Below are positions 1 through 9,624 of a stretch of DNA of 64,000 bases, piece by piece. The notes beneath the pieces are model-generated. The model worked only from the letters and a program-made list of their open reading frames with translations. It had not been told where the DNA came from and ran no database searches. This stretch comes from Maribellus sp. YY47 (lineage in GTDB: Bacteria; Bacteroidota; Bacteroidia; Bacteroidales; Prolixibacteraceae): NCBI RefSeq assembly GCF_023111095.1, contig NZ_JALGYW010000015.1, positions 91,293 through 155,292 on the forward strand, given 5' to 3'. Numbering within the stretch: the stretch's first letter is position 1; each line of letters opens with the position of its first letter. A program made the position numbers and the translations under genes.

Positions 1-291
1 CAGATGCCAACAGAATGGGAAGGCATTATTGACGTTTATGAAGCAACATTGAAACACGAACAACACGTAACTGCCCTGATCGATAATTTGATGGATATTG
101 CTTTAGAGCAAAAAGATCATGCCACTCAGAGCTTCCTGCAATGGTTTGTTGATGAGCAGGTGGAAGAGGAAGCCAACGTGAGCGAGATTCTGGATACACT
201 AAAGCTTATTGACGGACAGGGTAACGGTATTTTCATGCTCGATCGTGAAATGCGTTCCCGTAAGTTTGTCGATACGACTGCAGCCAAGTAA
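1..291 (+). CDS. ftnA: Non-haem ferritin, C-terminal part (cut by window edge)
   Basis: The reading frame is open from base 1, so the gene begins upstream and only about 96 C-terminal residues are visible, against roughly 165-175 for bacterial ferritins. Ferritins oxidise Fe(II) at a di-iron centre and store the mineral inside a 24-subunit cytoplasmic shell. The family is recognisable from the helix carrying YEATLKHEQHV and from the later WFVDEQVEEE motif, whose glutamates and glutamine belong to the ferroxidase region in FtnA-type proteins. The tail GNGIFMLDRE is also typical. The ATG at base 4 is internal to the protein and is not the start. A clear hairpin terminator follows, so this is the end of its transcript. 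Confidence 0.9.
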   Translation, partial: QMPTEWEGIIDVYEATLKHEQHVTALIDNLMDIALEQKDHATQSFLQWFVDEQVEEEANVSEILDTLKLIDGQGNGIFMLDREMRSRKFVDTTAAK

Positions 292-313
292 AAAGGTTTT
301 CAAAATAATAGGG

Positions 314-345
314 AAGAGGCTGCAGTTATTGTGGCCTCTTTTTTT
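314..345 (+). terminator. Intrinsic terminator after ferritin
   Basis: AAGAGGC at 314-320 pairs with GCCTCTT at 334-340 around a 13-nt loop and is followed by a T run to 345. It lies 23 bp behind the ferritin stop codon. Confidence 0.75.
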
Positions 346-407
346 ATATTACGCAAGGTGACATAACGAATTGAGTTTACCGGATACGGTAGGTTTTTCC
401 AATTAAA

Positions 408-2609
408 ATGCAAACGAATATGACGACTCAGGAGGAGATACGAACCAGGTACGAGCATTTAAAAGAGTTTTGCCAGCTTACCTGGGACGACGGAGCTATG
501 ATCAGGCTCGAAAATGCCTTTGAATTTGCCAGTCAGGTGTTGGGCGATCATCGGTTTTCGCACGGCGAGGTTATTCTCGGGCATTCGCTTGAGGTGGCTT
601 CTGTAATTGCCATGGAAATTGGCCTGGAGCCCGACTCGGTGATTACCGGATTGTTGCACAACGTGCGTTATGCCGGGCTAAAGGAGAAAGCAACACACGA
701 GGAAATTGCCGGCAAATTTGGCGAGCACATTTTTTCGATTCTCGATGGCATGGCTAAAATCAATGCCATGGGGACCGATACCATCGACCTGCACTCCGAG
801 AACTATCGCAAACTGATGCTGGCGCTGGCCGGCGATGTTCGCGTTATCCTGATAAAAATTGCCGATCGTTTGCAGGTAATGCGTAACCTGGATTGGTACA
901 GGGACGAACGGCAGGAAAAACTGGTGAGTGAAACCCTGCATTTGTATGCTCCGCTGGCGCACCGCCTTGGCTTGTACAACATCAACTCTGAAATGCTTGA
1001 TTTAAGCCTGAAGTTTCAGAAACCTGATGACTACAACTACGTGGTAACACGGTTAAAGGAAACCGAAAAGGAGCGCGCCAATTTTGTGGCCGAGTTTGTA
1101 AAGCCCATCGAAAAGAAACTGGCAAAAAGAGGGCTTCAGTTTTCGATGAAAGCCCGCACCAAATCCATTTCTTCCATTCATAATAAAATGAAAAAGAAGA
1201 ATGTTTCTTTTGATGAAGTCATGGATTTATTTGCCATTCGCATTATTCTGGATTCGGAACCGGAAGATGAAAAAACGGATTGCTGGATGGCGTATTCCAT
1301 TGTTACCGAAGAGTACCAGACCAATCCGAACCGTTTGCGCGACTGGATCACCATTCCCAAATCGAATGGTTACGAATCGCTGCACACTACGGTAATGGGG
1401 CCCAACAACAAATGGGTGGAAATACAGATTCGTACCCGGCGAATGGATGAAATTGCAGAAAAAGGACTGGCGGCGCACTGGAAATACAAAGGAGGAAGGG
1501 TATCGAATATCGATTCGTGGCTGACGGGTATCCGCGATGTACTGGAAAATCCGGGACTCAACGTTGTCGATTTTATCGATCATTTCAGAACCGATGTATA
1601 CAGCGACGAGATTTTTGTTTTCACACCCAAAGGTGATTTAAGGAAATTGCCCCAGGGGGCGACACTGCTCGATTTTGCCTACGAAATTCACTCCAAACTG
1701 GGTGATACCTGTGTCGGCGGCCTGGTCAACGGGAAAAAAGTTACGCTCAAATACAAGCTGAAAAACGGCGATCATATTTCGATTGACACCTCGAACAATC
1801 AAAAACCCAAGATGGACTGGCTCGATTTTTTGGTGACTTCAAAAGCCAAAAACAAAGTCAGGACCAGTTTGAACGAAGAGCGCAACATACAGGCAGCGCA
1901 CGGTAGAGAAATCCTGCTGCGGAAATTCAAAAACTGGAAGCTCGAATTCAACGACGATGCCATCCGGAAAGCCTTAAAACATTTCAATTTTAAACTTGCC
2001 CAGGATTTTTATTTTGACGTGGCCTCCGATAAGATTGATCCGCTGGAAGTAAAGGCTTTGTTTGTCGATAAGGAGGAAGAAGAAGGCGCCCGTAAAACGG
2101 TGGAAGAGCTTATGCCGCAGTCGCAAACAAAATCGCTCGATTATGGTGGCGGAGACGATTTTCTGGTGATCGACAACAACCTCGACAATGTAAATTATAA
2201 ACTGGCGCAGTGTTGTAATCCAGTTTTTGGAGACCGTATTTTTGGATTTGTAACCATTAAACACGGGATTAAAATACACCGTGATAAGTGCCCGAATGCA
2301 CTTCAGATGAAGGAGCGTTACCCTTACCGGGTGATCAAGGCCAAATGGAAAGACCATTCGAACAAGGGATCGTTTCTGACTACCTTGCACGTATCGGGAA
2401 CCGATGAAGTGGGAATTATAGGAGAGATATCGCATATTATTTCGAAAGATGTGGGAACGCATATGCGGTCGATCAACATCGAGTCGGAAAAAGGAAATTT
2501 CGAAGGTAAGCTCCAGTTGTTTGTGCACAGTGTTGAACATCTCGATTTTTTGATTCAACGTCTGCAAAAGATAAAGGGAGTGACCTCGGTTTTCAGGGGT
2601 GAAAAATAA
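408..2609 (+). CDS. relA: RelA/SpoT-family (p)ppGpp synthetase with degenerate hydrolase domain
   Basis: This is a long RSH protein (733 aa) that makes the stringent-response alarmone (p)ppGpp from GTP/GDP and ATP in the cytoplasm. Domain order is an HD-type hydrolase remnant (about residues 40-160), synthetase (about 240-360, with RDWITIPKSNGYESLHT and VEIQIRTRRMDEIAEKG), TGS (about 400-460) and a C-terminal ACT domain (about 660-733). The synthetase core looks intact. In the hydrolase half, the His-Asp pair is H84-N85, the following Glu-Asp is absent (VRYAG follows), and the Asn of the usual ADRLHNMR motif is Val157. (p)ppGpp hydrolysis is therefore probably lost. Bacteroidetes commonly carry one bifunctional RSH and one RelA-like RSH; this fits the second. 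ATG codons at 408 and 420 are both possible starts. Glycerate kinase follows after 18 bp. Confidence 0.93.
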   Translation: MQTNMTTQEEIRTRYEHLKEFCQLTWDDGAMIRLENAFEFASQVLGDHRFSHGEVILGHSLEVASVIAMEIGLEPDSVITGLLHNVRYAGLKEKATHEEIAGKFGEHIFSILDGMAKINAMGTDTIDLHSENYRKLMLALAGDVRVILIKIADRLQVMRNLDWYRDERQEKLVSETLHLYAPLAHRLGLYNINSEMLDLSLKFQKPDDYNYVVTRLKETEKERANFVAEFVKPIEKKLAKRGLQFSMKARTKSISSIHNKMKKKNVSFDEVMDLFAIRIILDSEPEDEKTDCWMAYSIVTEEYQTNPNRLRDWITIPKSNGYESLHTTVMGPNNKWVEIQIRTRRMDEIAEKGLAAHWKYKGGRVSNIDSWLTGIRDVLENPGLNVVDFIDHFRTDVYSDEIFVFTPKGDLRKLPQGATLLDFAYEIHSKLGDTCVGGLVNGKKVTLKYKLKNGDHISIDTSNNQKPKMDWLDFLVTSKAKNKVRTSLNEERNIQAAHGREILLRKFKNWKLEFNDDAIRKALKHFNFKLAQDFYFDVASDKIDPLEVKALFVDKEEEEGARKTVEELMPQSQTKSLDYGGGDDFLVIDNNLDNVNYKLAQCCNPVFGDRIFGFVTIKHGIKIHRDKCPNALQMKERYPYRVIKAKWKDHSNKGSFLTTLHVSGTDEVGIIGEISHIISKDVGTHMRSINIESEKGNFEGKLQLFVHSVEHLDFLIQRLQKIKGVTSVFRGEK

Positions 2610-2627
2610 CAGAAGAAAATAGATCGC

Positions 2628-3752
2628 ATGAAAATACTGATAGCGCCCAATTCCATGAAAGGAAGTTTAAATGCTTTTGACTTTGCAGATGTGCTGGCGA
2701 AAGCTTTTCAACAGGTTTCTCCCGATTTTGAAATACACCAGGTACCGGTTGCCGATGGTGGCGATTTTACCGGAGAAGTACTGGCACGGCGATTAAATGC
2801 TGAAGAAGTAGCGGTAACAGTTACCGGCCCGCTGGAGGCGCCGGTGAATGCAAAGTATGCCGTTACGGGCGAGACGGCCATTATTGAAATGGCCGATGCT
2901 TCCGGGATGAAGCTGGTCGAACGTTCGGCGCTGAATCCATTCATTGCGTCTTCGTACGGAACCGGAGAGTTGATGGCTGATGCTATTCAAAAAGGGTGCA
3001 AAAAGATTTACCTGGCCATTGGCGGCAGCGCTACTGTCGACGGAGGAGTGGGGATGCTGGAAGCTTTGGGCTTTCGTTTTCTCGATGAAAGTGGAAAGCA
3101 GCTAAAAGCCTGCGGAAAGATCCTCAATCAAATCGTAAGAGTAGAAAAACCAACCAAGCAGGCGAAGGTCACATTGAAAATTATTTGCGATGTCGACAAT
3201 CCGCTGTTGGGAAAGAGCGGTGCAGCTGCTGTATTTGGGCCTCAAAAAGGCGCGACACAAGAGATGGTTACAGCGCTCGAAAAGGGATTGGAGAAATGGG
3301 CCGGTCTGCTGGAAGAAGATAGCGGTAAAAGTTTGCGAAATATAAAGGGAGCGGGGGCTGCCGGTGGTATGTCGGTGCCCTTGATTGCATTTTATGATGC
3401 AGAGATTGTTCCCGGTGCCGATTTTGTGCTTGATCAGCTTGGATTAAAAGAGGAGGTTCAGTGGGCGGATATCGTGATTACCGGTGAAGGAAAAATCGAC
3501 GGACAAACGCTGAACAATAAAGCTCCTTATGCGGTGGCCCAAATGGCCCGGGCTTATGGAAAACCTGTTTTTGCCATCGGAGGAAAAACCGAGCCGGAAG
3601 CGTCGGGTGCATTCGACGGTATATATTCGCTGGTTAACGGAGCCATGTCGCTGGACGAAGCCATGGCCCGCGCTTCGGACCTGTTGTTTCAGTTTGGTCT
3701 GGAATTTGCAAAAACCATACGATGTCTGAGCGGAGCCGGACAAGAAAAATAG
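2628..3752 (+). CDS. garK: Glycerate kinase (GarK/GlxK family)
   Basis: This 374-aa enzyme is full length for the family that phosphorylates D-glycerate with ATP, feeding it into glycolysis as 2- or 3-phosphoglycerate. The N-terminus has the characteristic APNSMKGSL motif (residues 6-14). The glycine-rich AIGGSATVDGGVGML follows near residue 130, with the C-terminal ITGEGKIDGQT near residue 285. It lies 18 bp behind relA and 17 bp ahead of a small TPR gene, so the three are probably co-transcribed. Whether the product is the 2- or 3-phosphate cannot be read from the sequence. Confidence 0.92.
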   Translation: MKILIAPNSMKGSLNAFDFADVLAKAFQQVSPDFEIHQVPVADGGDFTGEVLARRLNAEEVAVTVTGPLEAPVNAKYAVTGETAIIEMADASGMKLVERSALNPFIASSYGTGELMADAIQKGCKKIYLAIGGSATVDGGVGMLEALGFRFLDESGKQLKACGKILNQIVRVEKPTKQAKVTLKIICDVDNPLLGKSGAAAVFGPQKGATQEMVTALEKGLEKWAGLLEEDSGKSLRNIKGAGAAGGMSVPLIAFYDAEIVPGADFVLDQLGLKEEVQWADIVITGEGKIDGQTLNNKAPYAVAQMARAYGKPVFAIGGKTEPEASGAFDGIYSLVNGAMSLDEAMARASDLLFQFGLEFAKTIRCLSGAGQEK

Positions 3753-3769
3753 AATATTAGTCAAAATAA

Positions 3770-4048
3770 ATGAAAGGAGAAGAACAAATAGAAACGGTTC
3801 GGATGTTATTAAAAACCGAGAAAGCCGCAGAAGCAAAAGAGGCTTTTGATAGGATGCCCGCTTTTAATACGACCGACTATTACCTGGTGAAAGGGAGTTT
3901 GGCGCAGAAGTTTCAGCAATGGGGAGAAGCCATCAATGCTTATAATTATGCGCTTGAAATTGATCCCGAAAATATAGAAGCAAAAAATAATCTGCAATTC
4001 ATTCAAAATATTTTGAACTTCTGGAATTCGGATCAGTTTAATCCTTAG
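3770..4048 (+). CDS. Small TPR-repeat protein
   Basis: This 92-aa cytoplasmic protein has no signal peptide. Residues about 38-78 carry a tetratricopeptide-like pair of helices, including WGEAINAYNYALEIDPEN with the small-residue and DP pattern of a TPR. The first 35 residues read as a further degenerate helical hairpin. It is likely a protein-protein adaptor; no specific partner can be named. It sits 17 bp behind glycerate kinase and probably ends the relA operon. Confidence 0.75.
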   Translation: MKGEEQIETVRMLLKTEKAAEAKEAFDRMPAFNTTDYYLVKGSLAQKFQQWGEAINAYNYALEIDPENIEAKNNLQFIQNILNFWNSDQFNP

Positions 4049-4160
4049 CGAACTAAAGCTTAGTCGTTTACAGTTGAAACAATTGTGGCTTTAACCATGA
4101 AGAAGTTGGAATGAGCAACCCAATGATTGGAAATATAACAAGATTCTTAGCTCCAGCTTC

Positions 4161-4191
4161 TTAGGTTTTTTGATCAGATTTGTTATTTTTG
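4161..4191 (+). promoter_or_regulatory. Candidate Bacteroidota promoter for the TPR lipid/periplasm gene at 4254
   Basis: TATTTTTG at 4184-4191 matches the TAnnTTTG -7 element of Bacteroidota. TTAG at 4161-4164, one mismatch from the -33 TTTG element, lies exactly 19 bp upstream. The predicted RNA start is about 55 nt before the ATG. Confidence 0.5.
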
Positions 4192-4253
4192 ATGCTCATC
4201 CAAAAAAATGAATCAAAATTTTAAACATTATACGAATTAAACGAATAGAAAAA

Positions 4254-5102
4254 ATGAAGAAAGTAGTATTGTTATTATTTGCGGTAAGCGTTGCTGTGGT
4301 TTCGTTTGCACAGGACGCAGCAGAGAAAATTAATCAGGCCAACGACGCTTTAACGGCCAAAGAGTATGCAAAAGCATTAGAATTGTACGAATCGGCTATG
4401 GCTAATCTGGGTGATGTTCAGGTGCCGGAAGCCATCAATTTTAATATCGGTCTGGCAGCCTATAACGCCGATAAATATGAAAAAGCTATTCAATATTTTG
4501 AAAAAGCGGTTGCAGCTAAAGCAAACGTAGACAAAGCTTACGAATACATGGCAGGCTCATATGCCAAACTGGATAAGACCAACGAAGCGCTGGATACTTA
4601 TGCCAAGGCAATTGAAGCCAGTCCTGCAGACAAAGCAAGCTTATCGTACAATGCAGGGATTGTTGCCTATAAAGGAAAAGCGTATCAGAAAGCCGTTGAT
4701 TTCTTTACAGCAGCAGTGGCCGGGAATTACAAAGGCGAAACTGCACAGTATTACAAGGCAGTAGCTTTGAATAAACTTAATAAAGATGCTGAGTACAAAG
4801 CAGCTTTGGAAGAAGGTGTAACGAAATTCCCAAAAGATGACAAATTGACTAAAGGTTTAGCCAATGTTTATGTTTCTGAAGGAAATGACTTGTATAAAAA
4901 AGGCGCTGAAATTTTAAGCGCCGCCAATACAAAAGTAAACGCCGGTAGTTTATCAACTGCTGACGAAGCTTATGCAGCTGAAGTTGGTAAAGCCAAAAAG
5001 GAATTTGCTTCTGCTCTGGAAGTATTGGAAAAAGCTTTAAAACTGGATGCCGGCAATGCAAACGCCACAAAATTGATTGAAGCCTGCAAAGCAGCGATGT
5101 AA
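4254..5102 (+). CDS. Exported TPR-repeat protein
   Basis: This is a 282-aa protein. Residues 1-19 form a signal peptide (basic MKK, hydrophobic core, cleavage near FAQ-DA), so it acts in the periplasm or at the membrane. The rest is a run of TPR-like helical hairpins: EYAKALELYESAM, KYEKAIQYFEKAV, KTNEALDTYAKAI and AYQKAVDFFTAAV, followed by a more divergent helical tail rich in Ala and Lys. There is no catalytic motif. TPR arrays of this kind usually serve as scaffolds. It has its own candidate promoter and a strong terminator, so it is probably monocistronic. Confidence 0.8.
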   Translation: MKKVVLLLFAVSVAVVSFAQDAAEKINQANDALTAKEYAKALELYESAMANLGDVQVPEAINFNIGLAAYNADKYEKAIQYFEKAVAAKANVDKAYEYMAGSYAKLDKTNEALDTYAKAIEASPADKASLSYNAGIVAYKGKAYQKAVDFFTAAVAGNYKGETAQYYKAVALNKLNKDAEYKAALEEGVTKFPKDDKLTKGLANVYVSEGNDLYKKGAEILSAANTKVNAGSLSTADEAYAAEVGKAKKEFASALEVLEKALKLDAGNANATKLIEACKAAM

Positions 5103-5127
5103 TCAGTCTTTAACGATAAAAAGAAAA

Positions 5128-5156
5128 CGCCCCGGTTGTCCCGGGGCGTTTTTTTT
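5128..5156 (+). terminator. Intrinsic terminator
   Basis: CGCCCCGG at 5128-5135 pairs perfectly with CCGGGGCG at 5141-5148 around a 5-nt loop, followed by eight T residues. It lies 25 bp behind the TPR gene stop. Confidence 0.9.
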
Positions 5157-5293
5157 ATACGTTGCAGCGAATATTCATCGAGTAATCTCGAATTGGATTT
5201 TAGATCGTTGGTGATTTAAGAAGTTTCTGACGAAATGTTTTGATGCGAATGCTAAAATTAGTATTCATTTGCTTTTTGTTCTCCTTGAAAAAC

Positions 5294-5329
5294 ATCCTAA
5301 GAGAGTGTGTGTAATTACACTCTTAGGAT
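5294..5329. repeat. Imperfect inverted repeat between convergent genes
   Basis: ATCCTAAGAG at the left edge matches the reverse complement of the right edge ACACTCTTAGGAT with a 2-base bulge, centred on the perfect palindrome GTGTAATTACAC (5309-5320). It has no clean T run, so a bidirectional terminator is possible but not certain. Nothing else is recognisable in the 265-bp gap from 5157 to 5421. Confidence 0.5.
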
Positions 5330-5421
5330 AAAATATTCAGCATTTCTCAAATTGGTAAGCACAATCGTTGATCATTATTCTCCATTTGATTTTTTAAGCT
5401 TATGGCGCCGAAGTACAATGC

Positions 5422-6861
5422 TTAATTCAGGATATGCCATCTGACGGATAACTGCGCTCCCAGTCGCGTGGTTGAATTTCCCTGATCAAATAAACTTCCG
5501 TGATCGGCGGCGATAGAAGCTCCGAAGTCGAAGCTTTTGTTTTTGGGCATCCATTTTAACTCGAAAAGCGACATGGCCTGTTTTCGCGAGGGTTGGTAGC
5601 TATCGGTTCCGTCGCCTTTGTATTGTCCGAAATTGTTGCTGTAGGTTAGCAGTCCTTTCCAATGGATGGTTTCTGAAAGAAAGCCGGTGGCTCCCAGGTG
5701 AAAGCCTGAGAAGCGGGTGTTTTCAAATCCCATTGAGATGCCGTCGCTCAACCTTACCGGGGTAAACAGCGGACTAACCATCGCCATTTGCTGATAGGTG
5801 GCTCCTGAACGATAAACACTGTTGTTATAATAGTTATCACGCCCCCGGCCGTGAAGTGTTCCTTCGGGGGTAAGAGCAAGGTGTGTATCTCCGCTCTGGT
5901 TTTTGGTATGGAAATATTCAAGGAGCAAGGATTTGATCAACGGTTGTTGTTCTTTTCGTGTCAGGAAGATTCCCAACAGATTGTCTTTGTAGTTAACCCA
6001 TTCCATGCCGGATTGATCTTCAAACGGATGACTGAGGTACAGTGCAAGCTGTATTTCGTCCCAACTCTTTTTTATTTCCAGTTGGTAAGTTCCGTAACTG
6101 CTCCCGATAATATTGTCCTGATCGGTGGCCAGGGAATTTTCATCTCCGGATTTTGCGAGGATGTAATCCAGATAGGCTTCCCAGCCCTGAAGCTTGCCAT
6201 ATACCGGGTGGGTGCCTCCCCACATGACGAAGTGCTCCAAGCCTCCGGTTACCTGCCATGAGCTTGCTCCTCCAATACGAAAATAAAAGGCTTTTCGATG
6301 CAGATGAGTATCTGTTACATAGCGGTCGTCGTTTAGCCATCCTTCTTCGTAGAATCCATAGATCGAAAGCCAGGGCGTTAGCCCGACAAAACGGTTAAAA
6401 CCCGCTCTGATTTTGGGATGGGGACGTGCATTGAGCGATGCTGCGAGGTTACCATTGGTGGTCGAAAGACCATCGTATTTTTCCTGATCGGCAAAAGCGC
6501 CTGCCGTCAATAACAGGGTTTTCCAGTTCAATCCTCCATATAATTCGGTAAAGCGAATGTCGCTTTTATCGGCCAGTATCAGGTTTAAACGTCCTCCTCC
6601 TAAAAAGCTGAAATACGATTCTCCGATTTTGGTCCGGTAAGTTCCGTTTAACTCCAGGTTTTGGACTGCCTGACTTTCTTCGGAGTATCTTCCCAGCTGA
6701 TTGGCCCACATCCAAAAGGGCAGGCTTCCCTTTGTTCCGGCAAGTGAATTGATCCTGAGGCCCATGTTTTGTCCCTCGGAGGGAAACACACAGATTAAAA
6801 GAATGATGAATAAAGAGAAAGATCTTCTCTTCGAAATTTTAGGAATCAAAGACTCAATCAT
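5422..6861 (-). CDS. Wzi-family capsule assembly / outer-membrane beta-barrel protein
   Basis: This 479-aa protein has an N-terminal signal peptide (hydrophobic FSLFIILLICVFP, then processing near SEGQ). The mature part is rich in alternating polar/aromatic beta strands (for example FRIGGASSWQVTGGLEHFV) and ends in an aromatic-flanked strand RWHILN, as outer-membrane barrels do. The pattern and length fit the Capsule assembly protein Wzi family; in E. coli, Wzi helps anchor capsule at the surface. It is the last gene of the minus-strand polysaccharide locus, 9 bp behind an initiating sugar transferase, which fits a role at the final surface step. The exact ligand is unknown. Confidence 0.8.
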   Translation of the reverse strand: MIESLIPKISKRRSFSLFIILLICVFPSEGQNMGLRINSLAGTKGSLPFWMWANQLGRYSEESQAVQNLELNGTYRTKIGESYFSFLGGGRLNLILADKSDIRFTELYGGLNWKTLLLTAGAFADQEKYDGLSTTNGNLAASLNARPHPKIRAGFNRFVGLTPWLSIYGFYEEGWLNDDRYVTDTHLHRKAFYFRIGGASSWQVTGGLEHFVMWGGTHPVYGKLQGWEAYLDYILAKSGDENSLATDQDNIIGSSYGTYQLEIKKSWDEIQLALYLSHPFEDQSGMEWVNYKDNLLGIFLTRKEQQPLIKSLLLEYFHTKNQSGDTHLALTPEGTLHGRGRDNYYNNSVYRSGATYQQMAMVSPLFTPVRLSDGISMGFENTRFSGFHLGATGFLSETIHWKGLLTYSNNFGQYKGDGTDSYQPSRKQAMSLFELKWMPKNKSFDFGASIAADHGSLFDQGNSTTRLGAQLSVRWHILN

Positions 6862-6870
6862 TTTTACTAT

Positions 6871-8262
6871 TTATACTGCATTATTCCAGGCTTTTTTGCT
6901 GAAAACGGTCAACCAGATGATTTTTAGATCCCAGGCAAAGCTCCAATTGCGAATGTATTCCATGTCGGCATTTACACGGTTTTGCATGGCGCTTAATTTT
7001 TTGGTTTCGCCACGGTATCCTTTTACCTGTGCCCAACCCGAAATTCCGGGCTTTACATAGTGGCGAACCAGGTAATAATCGATCAGTTCAGCATATTCTT
7101 CGGTGTGCTTCAGCATATGGGGGCGAGGACCGACCACCGACATATCTCCGATCAACACATTGAAAAACTGGGGAAGCTCATCGATGTTTGTTTTGCGCAT
7201 AAAATGCCCGATCGGGGTAATACGGTCGTCGTCGGCAGAGGCCTGAAGCGTGTCGGCTTCCTTGCTGGGCTTCATGCTTCTGAATTTGTAACAATAGAAA
7301 GTGCGGTTATTAATTCCGGTACGTTGTTGTTTGAAAAAAACGGGTCCCCTCGAACTTAATTTAATGGCGATGGCTACGATCGGCAAAAGCCAGGAAAAGA
7401 TAAACAGGATCACCATTAGGGAAAACGCAATGTCGAACAGGCGTTTTTGAATTCGGAACGATACGTTGTCCAGGGGTATTTCCTGTGGATTTAACACCAA
7501 AAGGTCGCCAATGGATTCCAGGTTGTTGCGACTGCTTTTGAAACACCACTGGTCTTTGGGAACAAAGCGAAGCCGAACACCTTTTTGGTTGCACAATTTC
7601 AGTATCTTTTTCCCCCTTAGCTCTCCATTTTCATCGCTGAACAATGAAATGGTATAAAAGATCATTTGCAGGTTATGACGGTCGATTATTTCTTCAAGTT
7701 TGTCCGGATGCCCCAACTCTTCTTCCTCCTCAGAGATTTCATTTGAACTGATAAAGCCTGAAAAGCGGTAGCCCAGCGATGGATTGCTGACAATGATCCG
7801 TTTTAAAAGATCTCCGGTCTCACCGTGTCCGATTACAGCGGTATTTAATGTACTGTTGCCGCTGCCCCGTCGTTGCCTGAGGTAATAATAAAACAGCCAG
7901 TAAAAAACAACCTTACCCAAATAAAAGAGTAGGGTATATTCAAAAAAGAAGGTGCGAAAGAACGGCCCGGGAACAAACATAAAGGCGATTACCGCTGACA
8001 CCAGATAGAAAACGAGCTGGCGTTTGGTGATACGTATGAGCCGGTTAAAAATATTGTCGCGGAGGTACAGATTCTTTTTCGAGAAAATAAGGTAGGAAAT
8101 GATCCAGGCCAGGTTTCCGTGCAGTACGTAGATACTCATTGTTCGATAGTCACGTGCCGAAATATCCAAACTGAGCCATGCCATAATGGCCAGAGCTGCA
8201 TTTAGAAGAACCAGATCAATGGCCAGATAAAGAACTAAAAGTTCTGTTTCGCGGGATTTCAT
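6871..8262 (-). CDS. Undecaprenyl-phosphate glycosyl-1-phosphate transferase (WcaJ type)
   Basis: This 463-aa polyisoprenyl-phosphate hexose-1-phosphate transferase starts polymer synthesis by moving sugar-1-phosphate from a nucleotide sugar to undecaprenyl phosphate at the inner membrane. The N-terminal third has four membrane segments, followed by a Rossmann-like CoA_binding_3 region (about 140-225), one more membrane segment (about 277-299), and the catalytic domain. The domain shows YKFRSMK, DELPQFFNVLIGDMSVVGPRP and the terminal GISGWAQVKGYRGET. This long architecture is that of WcaJ-type enzymes. A second, shorter initiating transferase lies at 10793. Which enzyme initiates the main polymer, and with which sugar, cannot be decided here. 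Confidence 0.92.
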   Translation of the reverse strand: MKSRETELLVLYLAIDLVLLNAALAIMAWLSLDISARDYRTMSIYVLHGNLAWIISYLIFSKKNLYLRDNIFNRLIRITKRQLVFYLVSAVIAFMFVPGPFFRTFFFEYTLLFYLGKVVFYWLFYYYLRQRRGSGNSTLNTAVIGHGETGDLLKRIIVSNPSLGYRFSGFISSNEISEEEEELGHPDKLEEIIDRHNLQMIFYTISLFSDENGELRGKKILKLCNQKGVRLRFVPKDQWCFKSSRNNLESIGDLLVLNPQEIPLDNVSFRIQKRLFDIAFSLMVILFIFSWLLPIVAIAIKLSSRGPVFFKQQRTGINNRTFYCYKFRSMKPSKEADTLQASADDDRITPIGHFMRKTNIDELPQFFNVLIGDMSVVGPRPHMLKHTEEYAELIDYYLVRHYVKPGISGWAQVKGYRGETKKLSAMQNRVNADMEYIRNWSFAWDLKIIWLTVFSKKAWNNAV

Positions 8263-8673
8263 TATACGTTTGTTTAGAACCTGATCATTTAACGGGTTTC
8301 AAAAATACTGTTTTTACAGAAAGATTTGCTGTTTTTAAACACGATTGCCAAAGAGATGTGAAAAAAACACGGGTCGCGCCAGAGGTAAATGAGCCTTATT
8401 TTGAAAGCGCATTCCGTATTATTTTAGCTAAGGCTTTGTACCCGACTCTTTTGCAGGAGCCCTCCATTTTTTTACTTGTATTGAATATAAATAAGGGATA
8501 AAACCGGTGAACCTTTGAATTGAAAATTACATTCACTTTTGGGTTCAGGGCTTTTCTAAAGCATATCGGTATAATGCATCGTATTTCAGAATGATTTGAT
8601 CCTTTTGATTAACGACACTCGGGAAACAAACGGGATTAAATAAAACAGGTAAGCAGGGATTTGTCATGTTTTT
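8263..8673. other. 411-bp gap without a recognised element
   Basis: This AT-rich spacer lies between the WcaJ-type transferase and UDP-xylose synthase. I find no open frame, strong hairpin or copy of the repeats that fill the later gaps. It may hold the promoter for the two final genes, but no convincing minus-strand TAnnTTTG/TTTG pair is visible. Confidence 0.4.
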
Positions 8674-9624
8674 TTACCCTTCCGTTTCACTGAGTAAGTC
8701 GTCAAAATAAGCGATTGTCTTCTTCAGTCCTTCGCGAAGCTGTACTTTGGGTTCCCAGTTGTTTAACGTTTGTTGGGCCAGTGAAATATCGGGTTGGCGT
8801 TGCCGGGGATCATCGGCAGGCAAGGGGTGAAAGACCATTTTGGATGACGAACCGGTGAGGTCGAGGATGGTTTGGGCCAGTTCGGTCATGGTAAATTCGT
8901 TGGGATTGCCAATGTTTACGGGCCCTGTAAAATCATCAGGCGTTTGCATCATGCGCAGCATGCCTTCCACCAGGTCGTCGACATACTGAAACGAGCGGGT
9001 TTGAGAGCCGTCCCCGAAAATCGTAATGTCTTCACCCTTCAGCGCCTGGACAATAAAATTGGAAACCACTCTTCCGTCGTCGGGATTCATATTTGGGCCA
9101 TAGGTATTAAAAATCCGTACGATCTTGATCTTGACCCCGTTTTGTACGTGGTAATTCATAAAAAGCGATTCGGCGCATCTTTTTCCTTCGTCGTAACACG
9201 AGCGCGGGCCGATCGGGTTTACATTGCCCCAGTAATCCTCGGGTTGGGGGTGGATGCTTGGGTCGCCGTAAACCTCGCTGGTACTGGCCTGCAGAATTTT
9301 GGCCTTTACGCGTTTGGCAAGCCCCAGCATATTGATGGCGCCCATTACCGAAGTTTTGATCGTTTTAATGGCGTTGTACTGGTAATGCACCGGACTGGCG
9401 GGGCAAGCCAGGTTATAGACTTCATCGACTTCGGCAAAGTAGGGATGGGTGACATCCTGACGCACGAGCTCAAAGAGCGGGTGCCCAAGCAAATGAAGGA
9501 TATTGCGTTTTGATCCGGTGAAATAGTTATCGAGGCAAATTACATCATTGCCTTCGTTTAACAGTCGCTCACACAGATGTGATCCGATAAATCCCGCACC
9601 ACCAGTTACCAATATTCTCTTCAT
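8674..9624 (-). CDS. uxs: UDP-glucuronate decarboxylase (UDP-xylose synthase)
   Basis: This 316-aa extended short-chain dehydrogenase converts UDP-glucuronate to UDP-xylose and CO2 with tightly bound NAD. It has the NAD motif GGAGFIG (residues 8-14), the family-typical [12 protein letters not shown] (71-82), STSEVYGDP (114-122) and the catalytic Tyr144-x3-Lys148 in [20 protein letters not shown] and [11 protein letters not shown] also match UXS enzymes. Its substrate would come from Ugd (34601-36019) in the same locus, so the polymer probably contains xylose. It is followed on its 5' side by a repeat-filled spacer of more than 1 kb. Confidence 0.93.
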   Translation of the reverse strand: MKRILVTGGAGFIGSHLCERLLNEGNDVICLDNYFTGSKRNILHLLGHPLFELVRQDVTHPYFAEVDEVYNLACPASPVHYQYNAIKTIKTSVMGAINMLGLAKRVKAKILQASTSEVYGDPSIHPQPEDYWGNVNPIGPRSCYDEGKRCAESLFMNYHVQNGVKIKIVRIFNTYGPNMNPDDGRVVSNFIVQALKGEDITIFGDGSQTRSFQYVDDLVEGMLRMMQTPDDFTGPVNIGNPNEFTMTELAQTILDLTGSSSKMVFHPLPADDPRQRQPDISLAQQTLNNWEPKVQLREGLKKTIAYFDDLLSETEG

